A stretch of DNA of 64,000 nt from Nigrospora sphaerica (GCA_018287875.1 JAGVVL010000017.1:2046001-2110000), one strand, 5' to 3'; counted from the stretch's first letter, positions 23,228 to 34,422 are shown. Translations and numbers: made by a program. The notes: generated by a model from the sequence alone, not told the origin.

Positions 23228-23491
23228 TCACGATAGTTGGCATGGTGTTGAGGTCTTAGGAGGGGGCAACTCTTCGTCTTCGTCTTCGTCTTCGTCTTCG
23301 TCCCTAGTGAGGTTGAACTTAACCTCGTCGCTTTCGGACGACTCGTCCGAGCCACCAGGGCTTGTAGGGGGTTTCGGGACGCTGTTAAACGTGGAGGCGC
23401 TGCCTTAAGGATCGCTAGACTGCTGGATGGACTGCTGGCTGACTGGCTGGCTTAAAGTGAGGCTCAAAGATAAGCTTACGGTGTGGTCCAT
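23228..23491 (-). pseudogene. Acidic reading-frame relic inside the TIR element
   Basis: A minus-strand frame from ATG 23491 to TGA 23228 is interrupted by one TAA (23407-23405). It reads as Ser/Gln-rich sequence (SQPVSQQSIQQSSDP), then KPPTSPGGSDESSESDE, a VKFNLTRD stretch and an (ED)n run. The composition is protein-like and differs from the other frames, so it looks like the decayed end of a gene once carried by the element. No family assignment is possible. Confidence 0.4.
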
Positions 23492-23705
23492 GCTGTATGT
23501 CTTGCCAGGTGCTTAAATTGGCAGTTGTCGACGAACTTATGGACCGTTCTATGGGGTGTGGCTGAATTTAGGAGCAGGGACTGCCTAGAGTACTTCTAAC
23601 ACGCGGTAATTTATATGGGATACCGGGTACTATACGTAATAAGTGTTTGTAGTAGGAGGTTTCGCCCAATCCCTGTCTTGTAATCCGTACAGATGGGTCG
23701 GCGCT

Positions 23706-23736
23706 AAAATCGCCATTTTCTCAGCCTGTAGAGATA
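23706..23736 (-). repeat. Right terminal inverted repeat
   Basis: 31 nt, exact reverse complement of 22963-22993. Confidence 0.85.
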
Positions 23737-24026
23737 GGCGAGGCTCTAAACGTTATGCGCGCTTGTTTGTGAAGAGCCGCTTGCAGGGAACGTGCGGTTG
23801 CTAAAGCCATGACGCCGTGCGACGGTCCCCCTGCAAACTATAGCGGAATTGTACCGGCGATGATGGAGCTTATTCGGACCCGCTTTGTGTTGCCAAGCCT
23901 GGGAATAGCATCGCCAAATTTTTGACCAACTCCTCCGTGCTGCTCCCTGCGTCCATAAATCAGACACCACCACAGTATCTCCGAAAGCCAGCGCGACGCA
24001 GCCCGCTCCGAGCCACCCCCGCAGCC

Positions 24027-25700
24027 ATGGTAAAACGCAAGAGGAATGAGCCGAAGCTTGCCACACAGCTGGAGGAGTTTGAAGTCAAGCTCTTCCGCGC
24101 CCTCAAAGTCGCAAAGGGTTTTGAGCGCCAGCGCATGGCCAAGCGCGTGCGCGAGGCCAACCCGGACAAGGTCGAGCGTCTGGAGCGCGAAGTGACGGTG
24201 TTGAAGGTCCGCACTTCCCCGGCCTGGTCCCCGTATTCACGAGATCCGTATCACTAACATTCTCCTCCCTCCCACAGTGTCTGGACCTCCACCAAGCCGC
24301 CCACGCCATTCTCTGCTCGCACCTCCTCAAGATCAAAGGCGTCGCCGAGTCGCCAAACCTACCGGAACAGATCAAACCGGTCCCCAAGCCCGACATCACC
24401 GAAGACGAGCGGACTGCACTGCACAATGTCACGAGTGGACTCTGCAACCGGAAACAGGTCAAGGATGTACTGGACGAGGCTATCATGACCACCTGCATCG
24501 CCCTGCGCGTGCCCATGCCCGACAAGAAGGCCAAGGGCAAAGCAAAAGGCAAGGGGGAACAAGAGGACCAAGAAAAAGAGAAGGAAACAAAGTCGGCCCG
24601 GCCCTCCAAGGACGCCGCCAAGGAGAAGAAGCGCGCCACACCAGCAAAGTCTACCGAATCCGACAACGATGCCGAGGGTACCGAAAACAGCGGGCAAGAG
24701 GGTTGGGAAGGCTTCGGCTCGGGCGAGGATGCCGAAGACGAAGAGAAGGTTGAAAAGGCCATATCGCGCTATGACGCCCTCCTGGGCGGCTCGAGCGATT
24801 CCGACGATGGCGACGAGGACGACGGCAGCGATGATGAGGATCGGCATAATAGTCGATCGGCTACTTTCGGAGGGGGCAAATCGGAAGCGCGCGGCAAATC
24901 GGACTATTTCTCTGGTTCTTCTGCCGAGGAGGAATCGGACGAGGACGGAGGTGACCAAGAAGACGATGCGGAGTCGGGTGACGAGGAGGAGGAAGAAGAC
25001 GAGGAAGCGGACTCGGGGTCGGACAACTCAGAAGCAGACGCGCTACCACCCCCGAAAAAGGCGCGCAAGAAGGCCGCAAAGGCCACCCCGGCCAGCAACG
25101 GCAATTCGACCTTCTTGCCGTCCCTGTTGGGTGGCTATATTTCCGGGTCCGAATCGGAGGCCGAGGACCTGGATGATATCGCACCTAAGAAGAATCGGCG
25201 CGGCCAACGCGCTCGACAGGCTATCTGGGAGAAGAAGTTCAAAGAGCAGGCCAAGCACCTTAACAAACCAAAAGACACCAGGGACAGCGGCTGGGATCCC
25301 AAGAGGGGCGCAGTGGTGAGTCTTTTCCTCTCCCGAACCCTTCCCCACCAACTTAAGCCACTCGTCCGCAGAACCATTGCTAACGCCCATTATCCAGGAC
25401 ACCCCTAATACCCCCTGGCGCATCGGAAGCAGCAAGAGGCCGCTGGAGAACAGCGCACAGGCCGGCACAGTTCACCCGGACCGACTACGGCGCAATTTCA
25501 AGCCCGATACTTCTGAGCCTGGGCCCGGGCGACCGCCGGCCTCGGCGCCCGTGTCCAAGCCTGCTCCCAAACCGGCCGCCGAGCCGAAGCCCAAACGGGA
25601 CGACACAGGAACACTTCACGCCAGTTGGGAGGCCGCCAAAGCAAGAAAGGAACAAGTCGCGAAGGCCCAATTCCAGGGCAAGAAAGTCACGTTCGATTAG
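24027..25700 (+). CDS. BUD22: BUD22-family ribosome biogenesis protein
   Basis: Three exons: 24027-24206, 24278-25315 and 25398-25700, with introns GTCCGC...CCACAG and GTGAGT...ATCCAG (the latter with a perfect TGCTAAC branch site); 506 aa. The N-terminal coiled segment (LEEFEVKLFRALKVAKGFERQRMAKRV) and the HAILCSHLLKIKGVAESPNLP motif match the BUD22/SRFBP1 family. Long Asp/Glu/Ser-rich runs fill the middle. The C-terminal signature has DSGWDPKRGA, LHASWEAAKARKEQ and the terminal GKKVTFD. Family members are nucleolar and needed for 18S rRNA maturation and the 40S subunit. Assignment rests on both conserved ends. Confidence 0.9.
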
Positions 25701-25882
25701 ATACCTCGGCTTCAGAATGGTGTTCCAAATTGGCGATTTCTCTGCATCGCTTTGCCATACGCTTGGCCCCGTCCGTCTTCATCGTTTGCGGGAAACGTAG
25801 CTGTAGAGCTGCTTAGGGATTGTTTGGAGAGGCTTTCACTTGGGAAGCCACGGGATATACCCCGCCGGCATTTATTTGTAAC

Positions 25883-27326
25883 CTATGCATCTAGCGTCGC
25901 CTTTCCGCCCTCGAATTCGCTCAGGTCGTACTCCTCGGGGTACTTTTCGAGGTGTTCTTTCAACTCCCGCATTTGCGCCTTCAGGTCGGGCGTCAGCTCT
26001 TCGTAAACGTCCTCGAACATGCTCCGGATCGGCGGCTTTTTCTCCTTCTCGGCCTCGGAGAAGGCCTTGAGCACATCGCGGCGGGTGCTCTCGCGGGCCT
26101 CCTTCTCCTTGGCCTCGCTCCAGATGCCATTGGCCTCCATGTACTTGCGGAGGCGGGCGATGGGGTTGTCGCGGCGCTTCCAGTCCTCAACCTCGACGCG
26201 GGCGCGGTAGGCGAAGGAGTCGTCCGACGTGCTGTGGTGGCTGACGCGGTAGCTCATGGCCTCGATGAGGATGGGCTTCCCGCCGTCCTGCAGCGCCATC
26301 TCGCGCGCCTTCTTCGTCACCTCCCGCACGGCCCATATGTCGTTGCCGTCGACGCGGATCGTGTCGATGCCGTAGCCGATGCCGCGGCTCGCGATGCCGT
26401 CGCCGCGGTATTGCTCCAGCGTCGGCGTCGAGATGGCGTAGCCGTTGTTCCGGCACAGGAAGATGACGGGGCAGGCCCGCGTGGCCGCAATGTTCAGCGC
26501 GGCGTGGAAGTCACCCTCGCTGGCGGCACCCTCGCCAAAGTATACGGCGGCAACCCGCGGCGGCAAAGAAGGGTCGTTGATGCGCTGCATTTTCAGGGCA
26601 TACGCTGCACCGGCTGCGTGTGGAATCTGTGTTGCCAGGGGTGACGATATAGTGTGCTTTGGACAGTTGTCAGCGACGCCGTCTCCCGAAAACCTAGACG
26701 AGGCTTGCACTTACAATATTGAGCTTCTTGCTTCCGTAGTGAACCGGCATGTTTCTCCCCTTCCCAGGGTCTTTCTTGTTGGCGAACAGCTGGTTCATGA
26801 AGTCGCTCAGCTGGAAACCCCGCTGCGCAAAGACGCCCTGCTCGCGGTACTGGCAGAATATAACATCCTCGAGGCTCAAGGCAGAGGCGGAGCCGACGCT
26901 GAGGGCCTCTTCGCCGGCTGATACCATATAAAAGCTCAGGCGCCCCTGGCGCTGGGCGTCGAACATGATGAGGTCCATGACGGAAATCTGGAGCATGTTC
27001 ATGTATAGTTTGACAATCTCGTCGTCGCTGAGATCGGCCTTGAAGGAGGGGTCCACGACCTTGCCATCCTGGTCGACGACGCGGTAGGTCGGCAGGGAGG
27101 GGCTTTCGGAGGCGAGCGCGAACTGGAGGTCGTTGGTGAAGGCGCTCTTCACAGCGCCCGGGAAGGAGACGTGCGTGGCGCCGGGGCGCTGGGATATGCT
27201 GCTGGAGTAGTAACGGGCTGGGGATTGCGGAGGGGTGGAGCGCGTCGGGGCTGCCCCGTACGGCCCTTTTCCGGCGGCTCTCCGCAGGGACGCCGCCGCC
27301 CGGGGTAGCAGTACGCGTGAGTGCAT
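25883..27326 (-). CDS. Branched-chain 2-oxoacid dehydrogenase E1 subunit alpha, mitochondrial
   Basis: Two exons: 27326-26715 and 26656-25883, with intron GTAAGT...CCAAAG (58 nt); 461 aa. The Arg/Ala-rich N-terminus (MHSRVLLPRAAASLRRAAGKG) is a mitochondrial presequence. Conserved E1-alpha features: YRVVDQDGKVVDP, YMVSAGEEALSVGSA, CQYREQGVFAQRGF, GRNMPVHYGSKKLN-IHTISSPLATQ across the junction, and the thiamine diphosphate/Mg motif with GEGAASEGDFHAALN then RNNGYAIST. The phosphorylation-loop segment SYRVSHHSTSDDS is preserved, suggesting control by a BCKDH kinase. It decarboxylates branched-chain 2-oxoacids together with the E1 beta chain, which is not in the window. Confidence 0.96.
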
Positions 27327-29060
27327 GGTAGCTTGTCGAGGGTGGCCGGCGAAAGGAAAGGGATTGACGCGAAACTGGGACCTGAAAACCGTTTGGTTTC
27401 GGCGGGCGGGCGGTGCGCGTGCTTTCACCGCACCTGGCGCATCCGTCCCTCGGTGTTGGTGGTTTCGGCTTAGAGCTGCGCCGACGTCACGTAAAGCCGA
27501 TGGAAAGCAGCCCGTAGATAACCGAGCCCGCCGCCATGACCCCCGGTTTCTGCGGGAGGATGCGAAACCAAGAACGGTTCCCGCATTGCAGCAACAGACC
27601 ATCGTTACCACCGGCCATCGTCAGTGCTATCGCGCGTATGCGATGGACGTTAGGCAACGCGTGAAGGTTGCCCTACCTAGACTCCGGGTTTCGCGCCTAT
27701 GCTACCGCATGAAAGAGGTTTTGAGGAACGCAATTCCCCACTGAACAAGCCAGTCACCAGTCGCTCCTTCAGAACGACACCTATCTAGCCAGAAGCCACA
27801 CACCGCGCGTCTTCAGTGTGGCATGGCAATATGCAGTGCCATCTCGTGTCTTTATATGTCATTTCAGCACATCGCACCTTCCGGCATATAATTCTACGTG
27901 TCGGACCACCTTGGCTGGAATTAAACACAAGGGCATGGATCTCTGGGGTCAGGTAGGTACGCTCTACGATGGGCATTCCTGGCTTCCATCGCGAAGATGG
28001 TACAGCCCCAGGCCGTTCCAACTATCAAAATAGATCCCTTCCTGTAATTCACGTTATTGGACCTTCAATAGCAGACTTCCAATCCTTCTCCATCTCCACC
28101 ACTTCCTCTAGGGTTGACAGAACATATCACACAACTACATAACTATTGTTTACCACTTATGGGCAATTTCCGCTTGGCAGCAACTCTTGCTTACAACTCC
28201 GGTCGTCTACACCTTTTCCTGTCCGTCTCTGCCCTTTAATCTCGTCTTCGTTTTCTTCCTTTCGTCTACACCTTTTCCTGTCCGTCTCTGCCCTTTAATC
28301 TCGTCTTCGTTTTCTTCCTTTCGTCTACACCTCACACCTGCTCTTATCGCGCCATTTACGTTTTTCTCGTTCGTCTACGCCCCTTCCATCGGGTCTACAT
28401 CTCTCGCCATTCGTCTTCGACCCTTTCCGTCCTTCCACATATCTCCCCGTTCACCTACACCTCTTACCGCTCATTAGCCCCCCTCAAATATCGTCTGCCC
28501 CCTTCGCGGTCGTCTACAACTCTTTTCGTCTTCGTTCTTTCCATTTTGTCTTTGCCTCTTAGTGTTCATCTCGGTGCCTTCCCGGTTCATCTTTGTCCCT
28601 CCCAGTTCGCCTACACCTCTTCACTTGCTTCTAAACCTCCTACCGTTCGTCTCCGTGTCTGCTTGTTCTTAAATATACAATTATTCCCATCCGCCTCCAT
28701 ATATTCACTCTCGTCTCCATCTCTTATCGTTCGTCGTCGTTCCTTCACCCTCCCCTATGCCCCTTCCATCTTCATTCCTGACTTTCCCATATCCGCACTA
28801 CTTCCACATCTTCTACCCAGGTACTTCGGCAAGTACCGGATACTGTCACTTCTCCACGAAGTCCAGACCTCTCCCCTGAGTCCACCGCTACTTCTCTTCC
28901 CAATAGTTTCTCTTTCACACCACGAGTCTTTACACCTTCGCTCTTCACCCAACCACTACATATTCACCACCATTCCAGCCACTGTGGTCAATCTCTCACC
29001 AGGGCAGGCTGATCATCCCTTCTCATCATATTTGTTCGCCGAGTCAAAGTTCAAGTCACA
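27327..29060. other. Intergenic region with pyrimidine-rich, tandemly repeated leader
   Basis: About 1.7 kb between divergent genes. From about 28190 to 29060 the plus strand is overwhelmingly C/T and built from degenerate copies of a CGTCTACACCTCTT-like word. Two perfect 59-bp copies are listed separately. This is the promoter/5' UTR of the F-box-like gene. Open frames across the tract are repeat artefacts. Confidence 0.7.
28203..28332 (+). repeat. Tandem 59-bp repeat, two full copies plus partial third
   Basis: 28203-28261 and 28262-28320 are identical (TCGTCTACACCTTTTCCTGT start), and the first 12 bases recur at 28321-28332. Degenerate derivatives of the same word continue for several hundred bases downstream. 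Confidence 0.9.
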
Positions 29061-31236
29061 ATGGCTCCACTGGGAGATGATTCCGATTCCGATTTCGATG
29101 AGTACGATGACGAAGATGAAGAATCTCACTACGTCCATGGAGAGCTACAGAATGGTTCACCCGACGATGAGCACAATGGCGGGGGCCAGGAAAACGAGGT
29201 GGAGGGCGATGCCGATCACCATCACTCGCAAGCTAACAACAACAACCCTGGATCTGACGCAGATGACTTACATGAGTATCAAGCCGAGGCTATGCTCGCC
29301 TACAACAGCCAATATACTTCGGGTGACGACGGTGTCGACCAAGACTTTGACGATGAAGACATTGAGCATGAAGGTGAGAAGAGTGGCACCTCGGAGGATG
29401 ATGATTCTAGCGACGGCGACGTTGGGGCGACTGTACTCGATTATCCGAGTGATGACGATACGCCACTGGACATGTCGTTTCAAGAGCTTCTACAAAGATT
29501 GAACATACAGAAAAAGGAGTCACGACACCGAAAAGATCGCATTAGGGATCTGGAGGTCAGCTTGAACCAGAGTACGAGCAGGGAATACGAGCTTCGACAG
29601 CAACAGCGAAGCCTCCACATTACCATTGCAAGGCTCCGAAATCAGCTCGCTGGAATCAAAGAACCCCCAGTGGTAAGTCAGACTGTTTTACTTCCTGAAT
29701 TATCAATGCCATCGTCTATCCAAGATGCTGCAAGGTATAACTCTGCTAACTTTCCTTTTAGCACTGGAAGGTCCTCTTAGCCAGGGGTGACTCGCGTGAA
29801 ATCGTCTGGCGTGAATTTGCGAAGCAGAACAACATGTCGACACGCAAAGAGAACCGGCACCCTGATCTCCATTGGGGTAGTCCCAGAAACATGGAAGAAC
29901 CGGAAGATCCGGGATACGAGAGTGCCAGTGAGGATGCCCTTGCTAACGAGCGTGAAGCTCTGGAGCGCTCTCAAGACACGACCGGCAATAAAGTCGGGCC
30001 TGAGGCCAGCAAATTCAATTTCGACATGCTACCTCTTGTAGCACAAGAGCGTATCTTCCGATACCTGTTCGTAAAAACCGAGCTGATCCATTGCATCAGC
30101 CGCTTTGATCCCGGTGGTCACGATGGCACAGTGTTCCATCGTTTCCACATTGGTCAAAGCAGGTGCTCGATACGCCGAGCCCATCGACCAGCAAGTATCC
30201 TCAAATACTTTCTAGTCAGCAAGCGATGGCTATTTATGGGCGTGCACTGTTTTTTCTCCCAAAACACGTTTGCGTTCTCCAGTCTGGGAGAGTTCGGTTC
30301 GTTCATGGCGTGGCTTCCTAGGTCGCGTCGGGAGAGAATGCAGCATATCGAGATCTTCTGGCAGGGGTCGATCATGACCCGACATGAAACCCGGATCAAC
30401 CAACGCACGCTTCCCTTAACGTACCTTTGCAAGACTCCGCGACTGAAGACACTGGTGGTCCATATCCAGGAAATGGACAAACGCAAACGACGACGATACG
30501 AGATGTTAGACTGCGATGAACTAGATGACCTCCTGAACAACGAGATTTTCGAAGTTAACGAAATCGACCGCCAGCACAAAGACCCCTACAAACTCGACCC
30601 AGTCAGTATAAACCCGTACAAGCTCATGAAGCGAACGACGGGTGCTCAGCCGAACTTCCGAGCAAGTCGGTCACTGAGAACGTGCCACGGAATGGACTAC
30701 GTGTACCAGTTGAGAGGTATGAGTTGGATCCGCTTCAAGCAGACAGACGTGGATGTACGACAGAACGTTCGAGACTGGTAAGTCCTTCTTTGCTTACCTT
30801 CCAACGTCGCAACCGAAAACTAAACAGCAGTTCAGGAGTTTCGTCGAAGACCTCAACTCGGTTGTTACGATGCCCAAGGCGGACCGCGACGCGAGCAGGA
30901 GCGAACTGGAAAATCTTTATCCTCTCTCGACCTTGGGAGACTAGTGCGTAACACATCTGACCGTGTACTGGTAGGTATTTTTGTGTTTACTAACAAGCAG
31001 AATTGATAGCATGGTTTCCGACACCGACTGGGGCATCGTCTACCGTTGGTACGGCCAAGCCCCCCTAGGCAGCGTTTTAGGAGACACACAAGGAGCACCA
31101 TCGATTCCCCCGAGTGAGGTGGACGCGTCGACAATTATTGGCCTTATTTCTGATGATGATAGCGACAGAAACGACGATAGCGACGAAAGCAATGACGGTG
31201 ACGGAGACGACGACGGCAGCGGAAGCGATGACGGTG

Positions 31237-31271
<35 letters not shown>

Positions 31272-31772
31272 TCTGCAGTCGGCGACCTTGATGGCAATTT
31301 GGAGGTGGAAATGGAGGGCAGCGCGGGACACGGCGGCGGCATCAGCGCTGCCACTCCAGGTACTTTCATCGACCTCACCCTCGACTCCGAAGACGAGGAA
31401 CGGGGTCCTGAGGTCGTGGGACTAAACCCAGAGTCGGAGCAGCCAGATCCAGAGCCGGCGAATCCGCGTTCACTACAGTCCCCTTTGCCCGGCTCGGGCA
31501 ATGACTCTGACACGCGAAGCGGGTCGGAGTCTCTCTTCGTCCGCTCGGACAGCGGTTCTACTAAAGCAAGCAGATCAGAATCGCTCTTTGTTCGCTCAGA
31601 CAGCAGCTCAAGTGGCAGCGCCAAAAGAGCAGAGCCGAGCGACGCCGCCGACCAAAAGCGATTCGTCATCGATCTGACGACGATTGACGAAGGGACGGAG
31701 CCAAGCAGTCAAGATACGGCTGGCCCGCCAAAGCAGGGGATTCCGCCGGCCCAGGGTGAAGGGCGAGCATAG
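29061..31772 (+). CDS. F-box-like protein with acidic tails and SUMO-interaction-like motifs
   Basis: Four predicted exons: 29061-29672, 29762-30777, 30836-30943 and 31010-31772; phases agree throughout and the product is 832 aa. The N-terminal 150 residues are Asp/Glu-rich and disordered, followed by a coiled coil (about residues 155-200). FNFDMLPLVAQERIFRYLF resembles an F-box, with ISRFDPGG and FLVSKRWLFMGVHCFF after it. Exon 4 continues MVSDTDWGIVYRWYGQ and then a disordered acidic tail with an (SD)n run, two SESLFVRSD repeats and two hydrophobic IDLT cores (FIDLTLDSEDEE, VIDLTTIDEG) of the SUMO-interaction type. It may be an SCF substrate adaptor. Exons 3-4 use weaker sites (TTCAG, GTGCGT/GATAG) but keep frame. 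Confidence 0.72.
31238..31272 (+). repeat. (GACAGC)n microsatellite in coding sequence
   Basis: About five to six GACAGC units encode the Ser-Asp run in the acidic tail of the F-box-like protein. Length variation here would change the protein without shifting frame. Confidence 0.8.
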
Positions 31773-34422
31773 GATGGTTCCCCGGTCTCGCCTGAGCGTA
31801 AGCGGTCCACGGACGTCACACTCGATGAGCCCGCCTCGAAACGACCACGGGCATGTTTGGAGTCCTAATGCGGTAGTCTGTCCTCTGGCTTTTCGGGGTT
31901 GATCATGGTGTCTATACACCGCCAGCGGTGTTTTCCAGCTTGTGTTGCTTGTACCAATCTCGGATTGATCTGCCGTACCATGCAATGAATTTCAGACAAG
32001 ATGAGGTGGAGGAGTGGGATATCAGCGCAGGTGGCGATGCAGATTTTACACTCTGGTTTTATCAAAGACACGGGAAAGGGAGGAGAAGGAAGACGAAGGT
32101 ATACGCAGAGAGCCGGCACCGTGATCAGTTCAACGCGAAATATAGCGTCAGCTCCTTCACCTACCTAGGTACTCAGCGAAATACGCAGATACGAAGTCGT
32201 GCGCCCACGGGTCCCTCTTGGTGAATTCAACGACGAAGCAGATGCAGTGCGAGGGAGACGGACTCGGCTAGGTAACGCACACTTCCATGACGCCGTGATC
32301 TATACAGAACGAGGGGTTAGTGAAGGACGTGCTGCCCATTCTATAACAAGAAGAGGCAATGTAGGTAAGGCAATGATGTCGCACGGACAAAGGCAGCTCT
32401 CGCTTCTTCAAGCTGCTGTTTCCCATACCTTGTCGGTGCCGGTGACAGCTGAGCTGGGCTGGGCTGGCTGGGTCGGGGCGGATCGTGACGGAAAGGCTGC
32501 TAGCGATACCTAGCTTCGTCGTTCGTCCCGCTGATCCCTGTCCGGCACAGAGCATGGATGTCGCCATGTCGCCATGGGACCATGTACAACTCATAGCAAA
32601 CTAGACCCATTCGGTAGGTAGTGTGGCGCCCTCTTCGGTTCTTGGGCCCCTCGGGCGCCTCCCAGCAAGCCCAGCCGTGTGCGGTAGTCCAGCGCATACG
32701 GCTTGGCCGGCGGATGCTTGCAGTCTGTGGTAGCGGAAGTGCAGGCCACTACGGCACTGTAGTCGGGCTGTGTAGCTGCGCTCCCACTGCGTCAAACCCA
32801 CGACGCCGAAAGAACTCAAACATTGTTCGGAGGCGCTCCCTCTTCTAAGTTTGTCCAACTGCAAAGCCTCCCAGTGCCGGAATTTCCAAGGGACAACTCC
32901 CATCCCACCCCCAGACCTCCGCGCGGCCCGTTGCTCGTCGCCTCCGAAGAAGAAAGCCCGGTGCTGGAATCGTCGAGGTGCCCACTAGCGACGTAGCAAG
33001 CCTCTCTCGTTCGAGCGCCCTCCTGTCTTGTCTGTGCCGTCCGATTGTCCTCGGCCATTGCAGGCGACGACGACTCGGACTCCTCCACCACCAGTACCAA
33101 CTTGCCACCTCCCGCCCGCCGTCGCTACGAAGTCATCGGAATCGCATCGAGCCTCCTGTGCCCCGGCCTGCCCCATGGCGTAATCCATGGCATCGAGAAG
33201 TACAGCTGCTGCGACCTCGCGCCAGAGATCGGTAGTCGATAACGATACGTCTTCGCGCCTTCCTGCCACCACCAACGCAACCGCCGCCGCGAGAACCCCC
33301 AAGACACAACCCAAGACCACCTCACGATCCGTCGTGCCCGCCGCGTCTGCTTCCTCTTCCACGTCGTTGTCTCCAAGGTATGACCGCTGCTTCCCCCTCT
33401 TGAACTGCCGGGTATGCAAGTCCATTCCACGTAACCGCCTGCTCTTGGCTGTCACCCGATTGCCATCCACCATCCCCATCCCATCTTTCAATCCCTCCCT
33501 TTCACATCCAACTCCCCCCCCTCCTATCGAGCACCAACGGGTACACACACGCACATAAGGAGGGAACCAAGTGGTCTCCCTGCTGTCTGCCCTGCTCTTG
33601 AACCCCGCTCCTGCTCAGGCTCGCGGGCCCGTCGCATCCCACCCATCGCCTCGCCGAGCAAGTCGAAGCAGAGTTGCTTGTGGAGGGCCCGCTCGGGACT
33701 GTCTGCGACCCTGGTGGCCATCGATCTCGCGGGCAAGGCCGGCCCAGGCAGCTCCTGGCGCTGCCAGCCTCGGTCACCTTGACGCTCTTCGCAATCAAGT
33801 CATCAATTCTGCAAGCGAACTCACCAATGCTCGACCTGTCTTACCAGTGCGCTGTCACACGAGGGGCACGAGGGGCAGGCGGACTTGGCCAGGTTGAAGC
33901 TTTGATTGCGAGGCCCTCTTCATCCACTTGTACCAACCCGCGCACCCCCCCCAAACACACCCGCTGCACCTGCTGCTACTGAGGCTGCTGGAGTGTGCAG
34001 TGGTTATCCCAAAAATCCGTAGCTACATTCCACCCTCGACCACCAGCATCCCGTATCAAGCACACTCGCCCAACCCCAACCTATCAACATCTCACCCGAA
34101 CCTGAACCCCGGAATCACAACCCCTTGCCCGTCGCATTCACCTGCCTGGGGAGTCGGCAACTCATTGTCTCCTGTGGTTGGTCTCCCGGGCGTGGCAGAA
34201 ACGCACCATCGGCCGGCCAGCTGCAGCCTTGCCAATCTCCTTTGACCAGGTGCAACGCCTAGCCGCTTGCACGTCTGCATCTGTTGGACCTCGTCCTTCC
34301 ATTTTTTGTCGCCACGAATCTCCCCTACACAATCTCCCCTACACGCCGTATTCTGCACCGCTGTCCCCTTCCGCTGCTTAGCCGTGCTCTTGGAGCAACC
34401 TGCGGGGTTCAAGCATATACTC
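31773..34422. other. Long spacer between F-box-like gene and UFD4
   Basis: About 2.65 kb. The first part (to about 32900) shows no protein-like frame. The part from 32930 to 33940 contains protein-like fragments in changing frames, listed as a possible relic. 33930-34420 is C/T-rich and probably the UFD4 promoter and leader. Confidence 0.5.
33187..33940 (+). pseudogene. Possible relic of a Ser/Thr-rich coiled-coil gene
   Basis: ATG 33187 opens a Ser/Thr/Ala-rich frame (MASRSTAAATSRQRSVVD...) ending at a GTATGA donor near 33379. A matching acceptor (GCTCAG, 33618) leads into HRLAEQVEAELLVEGPLG. Protein-like sequence then continues in the other two frames in turn (LSATLVAIDLAGKAG from 33699, LGHLDALRNQVINSASEL from about 33769) and returns to the first frame (LGQVEALIARP from about 33884). 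No intron can fit between these pieces. Either this is a frameshifted gene, an assembly with base errors, or coincidence. Confidence 0.25.

Larger units (their letters stand above)
22963..23736. mobile_element. Non-autonomous DNA element with perfect 31-nt terminal inverted repeats
   Basis: The left end 22963-22993 and the right end 23706-23736 are exact reverse complements over 31 nt (TATCTCTACAGGCTGAGAAA...). The interior of about 710 bp encodes no transposase that I can recognise. It contains a direct repeat of CCTCACGATA(A/G)TT(A/G)GCATGG type at about 23150 and 23226, a doubled GGTGTTGAGCCT, a (TTCGTC)n tract at 23275-23300 and a relic acidic reading frame on the minus strand. A clear target-site duplication is not evident; CGAGGC occurs a few bases outside both ends. 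The size and structure fit a MITE or internally deleted cut-and-paste transposon. Confidence 0.75.
22435..24026. other. Intergenic region holding a TIR element
   Basis: About 1.6 kb between the divergent dehydrogenase (-) and BUD22 (+) genes. Nearly half of it is the inverted-repeat element at 22963-23736. Near 22796-22830 lies a run of GTACA/TGTAC words. The final 250 bp are the presumed BUD22 promoter. Confidence 0.6.

Noticed and set aside
26694..27611. Upstream extension of BCKDH E1 alpha to 27611
   Set aside because: The extra 95 residues are unlike the family, while ATG 27326 begins a typical mitochondrial presequence.
28187..29502. Open frames across the C/T-rich tract upstream of the F-box-like gene
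   Set aside because: Repeat-driven Ser/Pro/Leu/Phe sequences produced by the CGTCTACACC repeats.
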